A stretch of 64,000 nt of DNA, taken from contig JAPPIG010000042.1 in NCBI GenBank assembly GCA_028820635.1, forward strand, positions 62,001 through 126,000, read 5' to 3'. Shown in pieces: positions 24,954 to 32,317 of the stretch (positions within the stretch are counted from its first letter, which is position 1; the number at the start of each line of letters is the position of its first letter). Position numbers and translations under genes: made by a program. The notes under the pieces are model-generated. The model searched no databases. It saw only the letters and a program-made list of their open reading frames with translations, and was not told where the DNA came from. This DNA comes from Candidatus Poribacteria bacterium. Its GTDB lineage: Bacteria; Poribacteria; WGA-4E; WGA-3G.

Positions 24954-27350
24954 TTATATAGGACGAATAATAACCTTAACTTTTGTGCCTTTAGGTGGTA
25001 CTACATCGGTGTTAACAAGATAAGTGCGATCATCAGTAGCGCCGGGTAATGGGTTGTTGATTAGTGAATCCGGATCGCGGTATACCGCAATGATATTATG
25101 CGTAAGTTGAGAGGTTAGTTGGTTATTTTTCAGTCGTCCGCCGGTAAAGACCCAATGTGTTTTTTGCATCGGTTGCCCAGACATTGTATTCCACACCAAC
25201 TCGCGTGCTGGATGCGAAACAACTTTTTCACCTTGTTTCCATTCAACCCATATTTGTACGTGAGATCCCTTAGGATCGCGTGGATCACCCTGGACCTCAA
25301 GATTCATGCCGAATTCAAGATCCAATAAACCGAGGGCAGTAAAAACATGAATTGGTTCCGCCTCAAGCATCAAGATGCTCTCATGGGAGGGTCCGAGTGT
25401 TCCACATGCAAAGAATTCAATTATTGCATCATCGCTTGCGATGTTAACCTCGCCCGGGACAACAATTTCCTTTTTTTCTATATCAACTACAACAACACCC
25501 ATCTGAAAGACGTTTTCAGATATTTTCTTGATCTTTGCCAACTGTGTGTCTGTTGCAGACGTAGATTTTGGATAGACATTGAGAAGGACTGAATCGGAAT
25601 TGTCGCTTTTATCAAAATCATCAAAGTCTATTTGGACAGAAATCTCTATTTCACCTTCTTGTTTTGGTACCCAGTCAACTGAAATAACGGACTCATTGAG
25701 GGAGGATGTCCAGAAAACCTCTGCTGTTTGTATCTCAGTGTCATCAGCATAAAACTTGGCATTCAACGTTTTATCAAAAGGAGTGCCGGTATTTCTAAGT
25801 GTCGCACTCAGTTTAACTGCTTCGCCAACGCGTGGAGATGGCGGAGAATACCGCAAACTTTGTGGAACTACACCAATATTTGGTGCTGTTGGACCAACAA
25901 GCGCGCGACTCAGAAACATGACTGCAAAACAAGTTGACATAAAATCAGTCGCTGCCCCAGGACTATCCCAACTACCGTCCGATTTTTGTTCTGTGACCAT
26001 CATGTTTGCTATTTCATTGTACCAGTCATGCCCCGCTAACTTATTAACCTTTGGCGGAATATCACTAAAACGCTGTAGGGAAAGAAGATAATAGTAAAGC
26101 CAAGAAGTCGATCCTGGATTTCGTGTAAGCGACCAGTGCTTTGCTAACCAGTTAATACCTTTCCGCACTTGGGGATCATCAATGGAAACACCACATGCAC
26201 GAAGTGCCCACAAACCTGTCGCAGTCATGCTACCGTAAACGCCAATTCCCCAAAGTGAACCCTCTTCAACCAAATTATAGAGCCATCCGCCCGTGTCAGT
26301 CTGATTTCCACGAATCCACCTCTCTGCACGTGTCCATGTATCCTGTGGAATTTCAAGACCCCACTGCTTTGCAGCATAAAGCGCGTAGATAACCATGTTC
26401 ATGTGTGCACCATCCGCTGAGTAACCATAACCCCACCCACCATCATCCCTCGGATCAGCGAACTCACTACCTGGGATAGGAAGTTGTTTTTTTACAAGGT
26501 GGTTCACAGCGATTTGCGCGCGTTCACGATATTCTGGATTCTGTATTGCAACTAATACCGGAATGAGTACTGCATATTGGTACACATCAAGGTCATTCCA
26601 ATCCCGTTCAAGCAGGTCCGCAAGACCTTTCTGCACAGATGGGTCAGATGGGGTGCGTCCTACCGCAAGCAACGCCTGCAATGCCAATGATGTTTCTTGT
26701 AGCGGGTCTTCACCAAAATTCCAGACAGAACCCGGTATAAAATTTTCTGCTAAACCTTTCAGGCTTGCGCCACAGATAACGCAGGTTAAAATCATCTGGT
26801 TTTCAACACCACATTGCAAACAGGTGCGACTACTTTTTCCCTGTTGTGCTTCTATCCACGCAACGCCCTGGTCTATTGAGGCTTGAATTTGTTCTGGGAT
26901 TACTTCAGGGAAAGTTCTCGCGGTAGCGACTATCGCAGCAGATGCTCTGTTATTAGCATAGTTAGATTCTACAATATGTTTATCACCTGTTGGGTTGACG
27001 TGGGCATAAATTTCAGTTGTACCAGCAGGCGGCTGCCACTGTATCTCCACACGATCAGTTTTTCCGGGTTTCAAATCTAAAATGACATCATTGCTTAATA
27101 TTTGGAGTGGATCTGTGGCTGGATCACCTTCATAAAGATCAACTGCCAAATCTTCGTTCATTGTCGGCGTTGCGGCTCCAACATTTTTCACCTCAACCCA
27201 AATCGTAATCTCTTCGCCTTCAACGGGGTTAGGATTAGAGAAGATGATACTTTCGGAATCAATCTGAAAATCTGGGAGTTGTGCGTCTGCATTTCCGAGA
27301 ATAGCAGGCACAAAAAACATTCCGATTGCAAAAGCCAAAAATCTTTTCAT
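24954..27350 (-). CDS. Secreted CARDB / zinc-ribbon / terpene-cyclase-like toroid protein
   Basis: 798 residues from the ATG at 27350 (GGAGGTGTGTT upstream). Signal peptide 1-24 (MKRFLAFAIGMFFVPAILGN). Residues ~25-130 form a CARDB adhesion-type Ig domain (VEGEEITIWVEVKNVGAATP). A CxxC...CxxC zinc ribbon follows (TCLQCGVENQMILTCVICG). Next is an alpha/alpha toroid of the squalene-cyclase/prenyltransferase type (~205-480: DDGGWGYGYSADGAHMNMV, DTGGWLYNL, SDGSWDSPGAATDFMSTCFA), then a second CARDB-like domain (~485-590) and a C-terminal beta-rich region. The catalytic DxDD motif of hopene cyclases is not seen, so a binding or scaffold role like that of macroglobulin toroids is more likely. The zinc ribbon is unusual in an exported protein. 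Confidence 0.8.
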   Translation of the reverse strand: MKRFLAFAIGMFFVPAILGNADAQLPDFQIDSESIIFSNPNPVEGEEITIWVEVKNVGAATPTMNEDLAVDLYEGDPATDPLQILSNDVILDLKPGKTDRVEIQWQPPAGTTEIYAHVNPTGDKHIVESNYANNRASAAIVATARTFPEVIPEQIQASIDQGVAWIEAQQGKSSRTCLQCGVENQMILTCVICGASLKGLAENFIPGSVWNFGEDPLQETSLALQALLAVGRTPSDPSVQKGLADLLERDWNDLDVYQYAVLIPVLVAIQNPEYRERAQIAVNHLVKKQLPIPGSEFADPRDDGGWGYGYSADGAHMNMVIYALYAAKQWGLEIPQDTWTRAERWIRGNQTDTGGWLYNLVEEGSLWGIGVYGSMTATGLWALRACGVSIDDPQVRKGINWLAKHWSLTRNPGSTSWLYYYLLSLQRFSDIPPKVNKLAGHDWYNEIANMMVTEQKSDGSWDSPGAATDFMSTCFAVMFLSRALVGPTAPNIGVVPQSLRYSPPSPRVGEAVKLSATLRNTGTPFDKTLNAKFYADDTEIQTAEVFWTSSLNESVISVDWVPKQEGEIEISVQIDFDDFDKSDNSDSVLLNVYPKSTSATDTQLAKIKKISENVFQMGVVVVDIEKKEIVVPGEVNIASDDAIIEFFACGTLGPSHESILMLEAEPIHVFTALGLLDLEFGMNLEVQGDPRDPKGSHVQIWVEWKQGEKVVSHPARELVWNTMSGQPMQKTHWVFTGGRLKNNQLTSQLTHNIIAVYRDPDSLINNPLPGATDDRTYLVNTDVVPPKGTKVKVIIRPI

Positions 27351-27447
27351 AACACACCTCCATATCATTCACAGGCAGTCTTGTAGGTGAGATTTGTAAA
27401 TCCGATTTATAACGACTTCTCGTTCCCAATCATCGCCAACGCCAAAA

Positions 27448-28410
27448 TCAATTTGCTTCCCAAAATCCGATTGAAACAGTGGTAGGCTGCGGAATAGCAT
27501 TTGCAAAACGCATATTGCCATTTGCTGTCCATTTGCTAACTTGACCCGTGAATGTTGCGCCAAGCATATCGGCAATCCAGATTTCACCATCTGCGGGTGA
27601 ATAGGTTACCGCGACAATAGCTGCACCAACCTCAAATTCTTTAAGTTTTGTACCAGTCGGTGATAACTTTATCAGTGAAGTGTTATTTCCTGCAAGCCAC
27701 ACACTCCCATCTTTTGGATTAACACTCGGTGAAACAGGATTAGGAATATCGGTTATCTTTACCAATTCTTCGCCATTAGGAGAGTAACGGACAACGGTGT
27801 CCCCCTGCGTATCTGCTATCCAAACATTCCCTTGGTAGTCTACAGACAAACCACCTTTCGGTTCGTTCAGCGGTGGTGCATTTACAAGCAGATTCCCATT
27901 TGCATCGTAGCGTGCAATTGGACCCTTTCCATCCGTTATCCAACAACTGCCATCCTTTGGATTGACAGCGACGTTGAACCTACCGCTGTCTAAATTCGCG
28001 GGTCCGTCGGGGGGAATTACTTGAGCAAGAATATCTTTTCCATCTGCAGAGATTTTTCGGACACCATCAAGTCCAGCAATCCAAACGGTTCCATCAGCAG
28101 GGTTAACAGATATGCCTGTAGGTGCTTTAATCTGAGGGGTTTGTGCAAAATCGCCTGTCGCTGGATCGTATCTGAAAACAACATTATTTGCAGGAACAGC
28201 AATCCAAACAATCCCCGTAACTGGATTGACTTGTACAGTGCTTGCATTTGTTAAACCTTCAATAGCGGATGGATCTGCTGCACCATTTGCATGTAACTTA
28301 TAAACGGTATCTCCGCCACTAACAACCCAAACTTCTCCATTGTATTCAGCGTAACCGGTAGCAACACACATCAGAAACAGCATCGCTACCCATATCATTT
28401 TTTCCTTCAC
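27448..28410 (-). CDS. Secreted NHL/streptogramin-lyase-like beta-propeller
   Basis: 320 residues from a GTG at 28410, preceded by AGAGGAT at 7 nt; this start gives a basic signal peptide (VKEKMIWVAMLFLMCVATGYA). An ATG four codons later is also possible. Repeated blades read VNPxDGxxWIA(G/D) with about 45-residue spacing (NPVTGIVWIAVPANNVVFRY, NPADGTVWIAGLDG, DYQGNVWIADTQGDTVVRY), the pattern of NHL or Vgb-type six-bladed propellers. Lyase residues cannot be assigned. It does not carry the KLTTxWGxLK tail. It lies 97 nt upstream of the CARDB/toroid gene, same strand. Confidence 0.8.
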   Translation of the reverse strand: MKEKMIWVAMLFLMCVATGYAEYNGEVWVVSGGDTVYKLHANGAADPSAIEGLTNASTVQVNPVTGIVWIAVPANNVVFRYDPATGDFAQTPQIKAPTGISVNPADGTVWIAGLDGVRKISADGKDILAQVIPPDGPANLDSGRFNVAVNPKDGSCWITDGKGPIARYDANGNLLVNAPPLNEPKGGLSVDYQGNVWIADTQGDTVVRYSPNGEELVKITDIPNPVSPSVNPKDGSVWLAGNNTSLIKLSPTGTKLKEFEVGAAIVAVTYSPADGEIWIADMLGATFTGQVSKWTANGNMRFANAIPQPTTVSIGFWEAN

Positions 28411-28744
28411 TTGTATATCCTCTTTCCCTTTATATAGGTTTGACAAAACTGATACATAAATTAAACTTTTACTGTAGATTTTAGCATTTTTCAATGTAAA
28501 TTTCAAGGTATTTGTGGAAATAAAAAGGGTAGTGATTTCGTTCCTGATTATCCAAAATAAATAGTAGCAAATACGATGCCAATTACAGTAAACGGTTGCA
28601 GTTTGGAATCATACGGATTTATGCCTGCCATAGCGGAAAATATAGTTATAATATGGACATTGCTGTCTATAATATGAACATTTAACCTAATTCTTGAAAA
28701 TATAGGATCGTTTTTTAAGAATCATACGCAACGATTACTTTAGC

Positions 28745-29121
28745 ACTATAGACGGGTGTGTAAAGTTTTGGTACAAAGCATATTGTTGGTTGAGTTTCGG
28801 TTCTCCTTCCGGATGGACACCTTCAATTAGGACGTTTGCACGTCACATTTAGGACGTTTTGCACGTCACATTTAGGACGTTACACGTCACATTTAGGACG
28901 TTTTGCACGTCACTGTGACGTGCGAAAACCCAGTCAGGACAAGGAATGTGACGTGATTTTTCAGCTTTTTTGTTTTTCTTCTCTTTATTCATTAGAAATT
29001 TTGAGTGTATTGAGAATATTATTTAATTACGTGATAATAATATTAACATAAATATATTGCTTTGTCAAGTTAATTTTCCAAAAATAATTAGTAACAAAAA
29101 CTTTACACACCCACTATAGAC
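28745..29121. mobile_element. Non-autonomous (MITE-like) element with terminal inverted repeats and 9-bp target duplication
   Basis: The element proper runs 28754-29112. Left end GGGTGTGTAAAGTTTT (28754-28769) is the exact reverse complement of the right end (29097-29112). ACTATAGAC flanks both sides (28745-28753 and 29113-29121), a 9-bp target-site duplication. The 359-bp interior has no transposase. The termini are reminiscent of IS256-type ends, but I cannot assign a family. It sits between two divergently oriented genes; the gap 28411-28744 shows nothing else recognisable. Confidence 0.85.
28826..28927. repeat. Four tandem 21-23-bp repeats plus an inverted partial copy
   Basis: TTTAGGACGTTTTGCACGTC-type units begin at 28826, 28848, 28871 and 28892, with units 1 and 3 slightly shorter. 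The last unit is followed at once by GTGACGTGCGAAAAC (28913-28927), its reverse complement apart from one inserted base, giving a strong hairpin. All lie inside the MITE-like element. Confidence 0.85.
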
Positions 29122-29128
29122 ATTTTAT

Positions 29129-29158
29129 TTGCAACTTTTCTGTGAAATAGTGTATAAT
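29129..29158 (+). promoter_or_regulatory. Candidate sigma-70 promoter of the 29202 gene
   Basis: TTGCAA (29129-29134), 18-nt spacer, TATAAT (29153-29158), 44 nt before the ATG. It lies just outside the mobile element's right target duplication. Confidence 0.6.
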
Positions 29159-29201
29159 CTAAATAACGGTTGTTAATTAAAAACTCAAGGGGGAACACAT
29201 T

Positions 29202-29969
29202 ATGAAACGCGCGTATTTCAGCAGTATTATCTGTGTAACCATTTTTCTGTTTCTGCTTAGTGGGATTAGCACGCAAAGTGTAGCAGAATTACAAACCCTG
29301 AAGATAGAAATTACCGATGTTGTTAGTAATGCGGATGCCATCAAAATCCGCAGGTTGTTGTCGCCATGGGCAGACGCAAAAGATGTTACCTTCCATACAC
29401 CCGTTGACAAGAACGGCAGAACAAGACATTTCACAACTGTTGTAGAAGTAAAACCGAGACAAGGTGATACAAAGTACAACCGAACACATACTTTTGATGC
29501 TTATGATATTATGCGACAGTTGAAGGATACACGCTATCGTGGAAGACATGGACTCGGGCAGGTCCGCATCCTTAAAACCGAAGCCACGATTACAGGTAGA
29601 ATGTTTTCACACCCCGGCTTCACACGTAGTAGTATCCGAGATATTCCCGGGTGGGCACGTTGGAGACCTCAAACTTCTGAAGTGCGTCAAGCACTCGACG
29701 CAGGCAACGGTGGTCAGAAGTTTGTTTTCAAACCATCATCAGAATTCGATGATCTACGAATTGATGCAACAAGAAATAATAGTGAAGTAGAAGTGCAAGG
29801 GAAGATCGTCGGGTTTGACGGTCCATATCCGATAGTAAAAGTTCACAGTTATAAGTTCGGTCCTCGTGTTAACCGAAGAAACACGCCTCAACCACCAGAA
29901 CAGATGGAAGGTGAAAATTCTAATCAGAGGGAGAATCCCAGATACGATTACATTGAACGCGATCGATAA
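29202..29969 (+). CDS. Secreted protein of unknown function
   Basis: 255 residues with signal peptide MKRAYFSSIICVTIFLFLLS...SVA. Residues ~33-85 (LKIEITDVVSNADAIKIRRL... FTTVVEVKPR) have a beta-alpha-beta pattern loosely like a heavy-metal-associated (HMA) fold but without its CxxC. A basic middle region includes RQLKDTRYRGRHGLGQVRIL, and the C-terminal ~30 residues are proline, asparagine and charge rich, likely disordered. AAGGGGGAA precedes the ATG. No homologue is recognised. The gene has its own promoter and converges with threonine synthase. Confidence 0.6.
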   Translation: MKRAYFSSIICVTIFLFLLSGISTQSVAELQTLKIEITDVVSNADAIKIRRLLSPWADAKDVTFHTPVDKNGRTRHFTTVVEVKPRQGDTKYNRTHTFDAYDIMRQLKDTRYRGRHGLGQVRILKTEATITGRMFSHPGFTRSSIRDIPGWARWRPQTSEVRQALDAGNGGQKFVFKPSSEFDDLRIDATRNNSEVEVQGKIVGFDGPYPIVKVHSYKFGPRVNRRNTPQPPEQMEGENSNQRENPRYDYIERDR

Positions 29970-29982
29970 AATATCATTTTTT

Positions 29983-30009
29983 ATGGGTGCGTTTGTCCAA
30001 CGCGCCCAT
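29983..30009. terminator. Hairpin between convergent genes
   Basis: ATGGGTGCGTT / AACGCGCCCAT, 11-bp stem with one G-T pair and a 5-nt loop, flanked by T and A runs that extend the stem. It lacks a classical 3' T tract on either strand, so its role as a shared terminator is probable rather than certain. Confidence 0.5.
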
Positions 30010-30036
30010 GAAAACACTACTTAGTTTTAATCTGTC

Positions 30037-31188
30037 CTATGCCTGATAACCGCCAGTGTTAAAAAGCACAACTTGTTCGGATGGCTTAATAATTCCATTC
30101 GCTATGAGTGGTTTTAATGCAGCGACTGTTGCAGCACCTTCAGGACATGTCAAAATTCCCTCAGTCGTTGGCAATAACTGCATCGCCTCACGAATTGCGT
30201 CATCAGTAACAGCAACTGCAGCACCTTCGCTTTTGTAAATAGCCTCTAAAATCAGAAAATCACCAATTGCTTGCGGCACCCGCAATCCGCCTGCAACTGT
30301 GTGTGCATCTTGCCACGGTTCAGCATTTGATTTACCTTCCTCCCACGCTTTGACAATTGGCGCGCAACCTGCCGCCTGAACAGAGATAAATCGCGGTCTT
30401 TTCTTACCGATCCAACCGATTGCCTCCAATTCAGCGAAACCTTTCCACATCCCCACAATACCTGTCCCACCACCAGTAGGATAAATTATTACATCCGGCA
30501 GTTTCCAACCGAATTGTTCAGCAAGTTCAAAACCCATCGTTTTTTTGCCTTCCACGCGGTAAGGTTCTTTAAGAGTTGAAACATCAAACCATCCTGCATC
30601 TTTTTTTCGATCAGCAACTATTTTGCCTGCATCTGTAATCAAGCCATCAATCAGTGTAACATTAGCACCTGCAAGTCGACAGGTTTCTTGATTAAAGACA
30701 GGGGTATCTTTTGGCATAAAAATGTGAGCGGGGATGCCAGCGCACGCAGCATATACCGACAACGCCGTGGCTGCATTTCCTGCAGACGGAATAGCTAATT
30801 TGCTAATGTCAAGTTCCTTCGCTTTAGAAATCGCCATCGCCAAACCGCGCGCTTTGAAACTTCCAGTTGGCAAACGGGATTCGTCTTTGATCCAGAGTTC
30901 CGACAAACCGAGCTGAGCACCAAGTCTTTTGGCATGAATTAAAGGTGTGATGGTCTCTCCAAGTGATACGATATGTTCATCAGCGCAAATGGGTAGAAGT
31001 TCTCTATATCGCCATAATGATGGAGGTCTTGTCTGAAGGTGTTCAGGTTTCCAAGTATCAACTAATTGTTCAAGCGCGTAGCGCGCAAACAACGGTTTTC
31101 CACACGAATGACATACATTCTGAGGTATTTCGTGTGGGTAGATTTCACCGCAGCTGCTACATTCAAGATGTAGTAGATAGTTTTCCAT
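30037..31188 (-). CDS. thrC: Threonine synthase
   Basis: 383 residues. Threonine synthase converts O-phosphohomoserine to threonine with pyridoxal phosphate. An N-terminal zinc ribbon (C10-x2-C13 and C26-x2-C29) is typical of this class of threonine synthases. The PLP lysine is K112 in GSFKARG. Further motifs are IPSAGNAATALSVYAACAGI and, for the phosphate-binding glycine loop, PTGGGTGIVGMWKG. It starts 10 nt after the carbamoyltransferase stop and forms an operon with it. Some bacterial cysteate or diaminopropionate synthases share this fold, but the zinc ribbon and motifs favour threonine synthase. Confidence 0.85.
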   Translation of the reverse strand: MENYLLHLECSSCGEIYPHEIPQNVCHSCGKPLFARYALEQLVDTWKPEHLQTRPPSLWRYRELLPICADEHIVSLGETITPLIHAKRLGAQLGLSELWIKDESRLPTGSFKARGLAMAISKAKELDISKLAIPSAGNAATALSVYAACAGIPAHIFMPKDTPVFNQETCRLAGANVTLIDGLITDAGKIVADRKKDAGWFDVSTLKEPYRVEGKKTMGFELAEQFGWKLPDVIIYPTGGGTGIVGMWKGFAELEAIGWIGKKRPRFISVQAAGCAPIVKAWEEGKSNAEPWQDAHTVAGGLRVPQAIGDFLILEAIYKSEGAAVAVTDDAIREAMQLLPTTEGILTCPEGAATVAALKPLIANGIIKPSEQVVLFNTGGYQA

Positions 31189-31198
31189 GCTTTACTTT

Positions 31199-32137
31199 TT
31201 ATGAACGTCCAAGCAACTTAAGGATAATGGCTTTCATGCTGTGTAGACGGTTTTCGGATTGTTCAAAGATAATTGCCCGTGGATCGTCAAGGAGTTCACC
31301 CGAAATTTCATACCCGCGATGTGCAGGCAGGCAGTGCATAATTTTACAATCAAGTCCCTTAAGAAGTGTAAGATTTAACTGGTAAGGCATCATCTTTTTC
31401 ATACGCCGTTCTCGCTCCTCAGCAAAATCAGGATCTGTAAAGAATTCCATATCTATCCACGTATCTGTGTAGACAACATCATTTTGGGCGATAACTTCCT
31501 GCAGTTCTATGGTGCTGTCAATCGAATCCGTTGAAACCGGTTTATAGCAACCTTTTTGTGCCGCTTCAGACCATAACTCTTTATCTACTGCTGCAGGGTT
31601 TATTTCTGGTGCAATGACAGTCACTTCCAACCCTACCTTCATTCCCGCGGCAATCAACGAATTACAAACGTTGTTATGAACACCGATAAAGCAAACTTTT
31701 ATACCCTCTAACTCTCCGAGGTGTTCTTTTATTGTCATAAGGTCACCGATTGCTTGTGTTGGGTGGTATCTGTCGCAACATCCGTTAATTATCGGAACAG
31801 ATGATGCTGTTCCAGACTTGCATATATCGTCATGTTTCAGAAAACGCGCCAAAATAATATCAACATACGCTGAAAGTACGCGAATTTCATCATCAAGGTC
31901 CGCCAAGCCAAAGTTGGTTGTTCGCCAGTCTAAATAGTGCGCGTGTCCACCAAGCTGCACGATGCCAATTTCTCCGGCACATCGTGTACGGGTAGAGGTC
32001 TTTTGGAATAGTAAGGCAAGACTCAACCCACCAGCAGCATGTCTATATTTTTCAGGATAATTTTTGATCTTCAGACAGTTTTCTATAGTTTCAAGGATAT
32101 CCGATTCTGACCAGTCTTTCAGTGTAATTAGGTGCAT
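31199..32137 (-). CDS. argF: Ornithine carbamoyltransferase-family enzyme
   Basis: 312 residues. The family transfers the carbamoyl group from carbamoyl phosphate to an amine, here most likely ornithine in arginine synthesis. The carbamoyl-phosphate loop STRTR is at residues 48-52 (FQKTSTRTRCAGEIG). HPTQAIGDL corresponds to the HPxQ motif and MHCLPAHRG carries the catalytic cysteine. The usual ornithine SMG motif is replaced by WIDMEFF, and HPTQ rather than HPCQ resembles putrescine carbamoyltransferases, so the second substrate is not certain. No other arg genes are nearby. First gene of a two-gene operon with thrC, under a consensus promoter. Confidence 0.75.
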   Translation of the reverse strand: MHLITLKDWSESDILETIENCLKIKNYPEKYRHAAGGLSLALLFQKTSTRTRCAGEIGIVQLGGHAHYLDWRTTNFGLADLDDEIRVLSAYVDIILARFLKHDDICKSGTASSVPIINGCCDRYHPTQAIGDLMTIKEHLGELEGIKVCFIGVHNNVCNSLIAAGMKVGLEVTVIAPEINPAAVDKELWSEAAQKGCYKPVSTDSIDSTIELQEVIAQNDVVYTDTWIDMEFFTDPDFAEERERRMKKMMPYQLNLTLLKGLDCKIMHCLPAHRGYEISGELLDDPRAIIFEQSENRLHSMKAIILKLLGRS

Positions 32138-32200
32138 AATTGCCTCCGAGTAACCATATCCGCTGATTCTATTTAGGTTCCCATTAAAAAAGAAATGATT

Positions 32201-32229
32201 ATTATAACAGGTTTTCTATCGGATGTCAA
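32201..32229 (-). promoter_or_regulatory. Consensus sigma-70 promoter of the argF-thrC operon
   Basis: On the minus strand TTGACA (32229-32224), exactly 17 nt, then TATAAT (32206-32201): a perfect match to the consensus. The predicted leader is about 55-60 nt. Confidence 0.85.
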
Positions 32230-32317
32230 ATGTTTTTCTATCTAAACGTAAACCTACTTTTTGCTTCTCCGTTACAATACTATCATATAGCAATAAACAT
32301 TGACGGAGCATATTCTT

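Noticed and set aside
28826-28913. Possible CRISPR array
   Set aside because: Units of 21-23 bp are directly adjacent with no spacers, and there are no cas genes nearby.
28836-29051. 71-codon frame with repeated HLGRxTSHLGR-like peptides
   Set aside because: The repetition comes from the non-coding tandem repeats of the MITE-like element; no ribosome site and no signs of coding bias.
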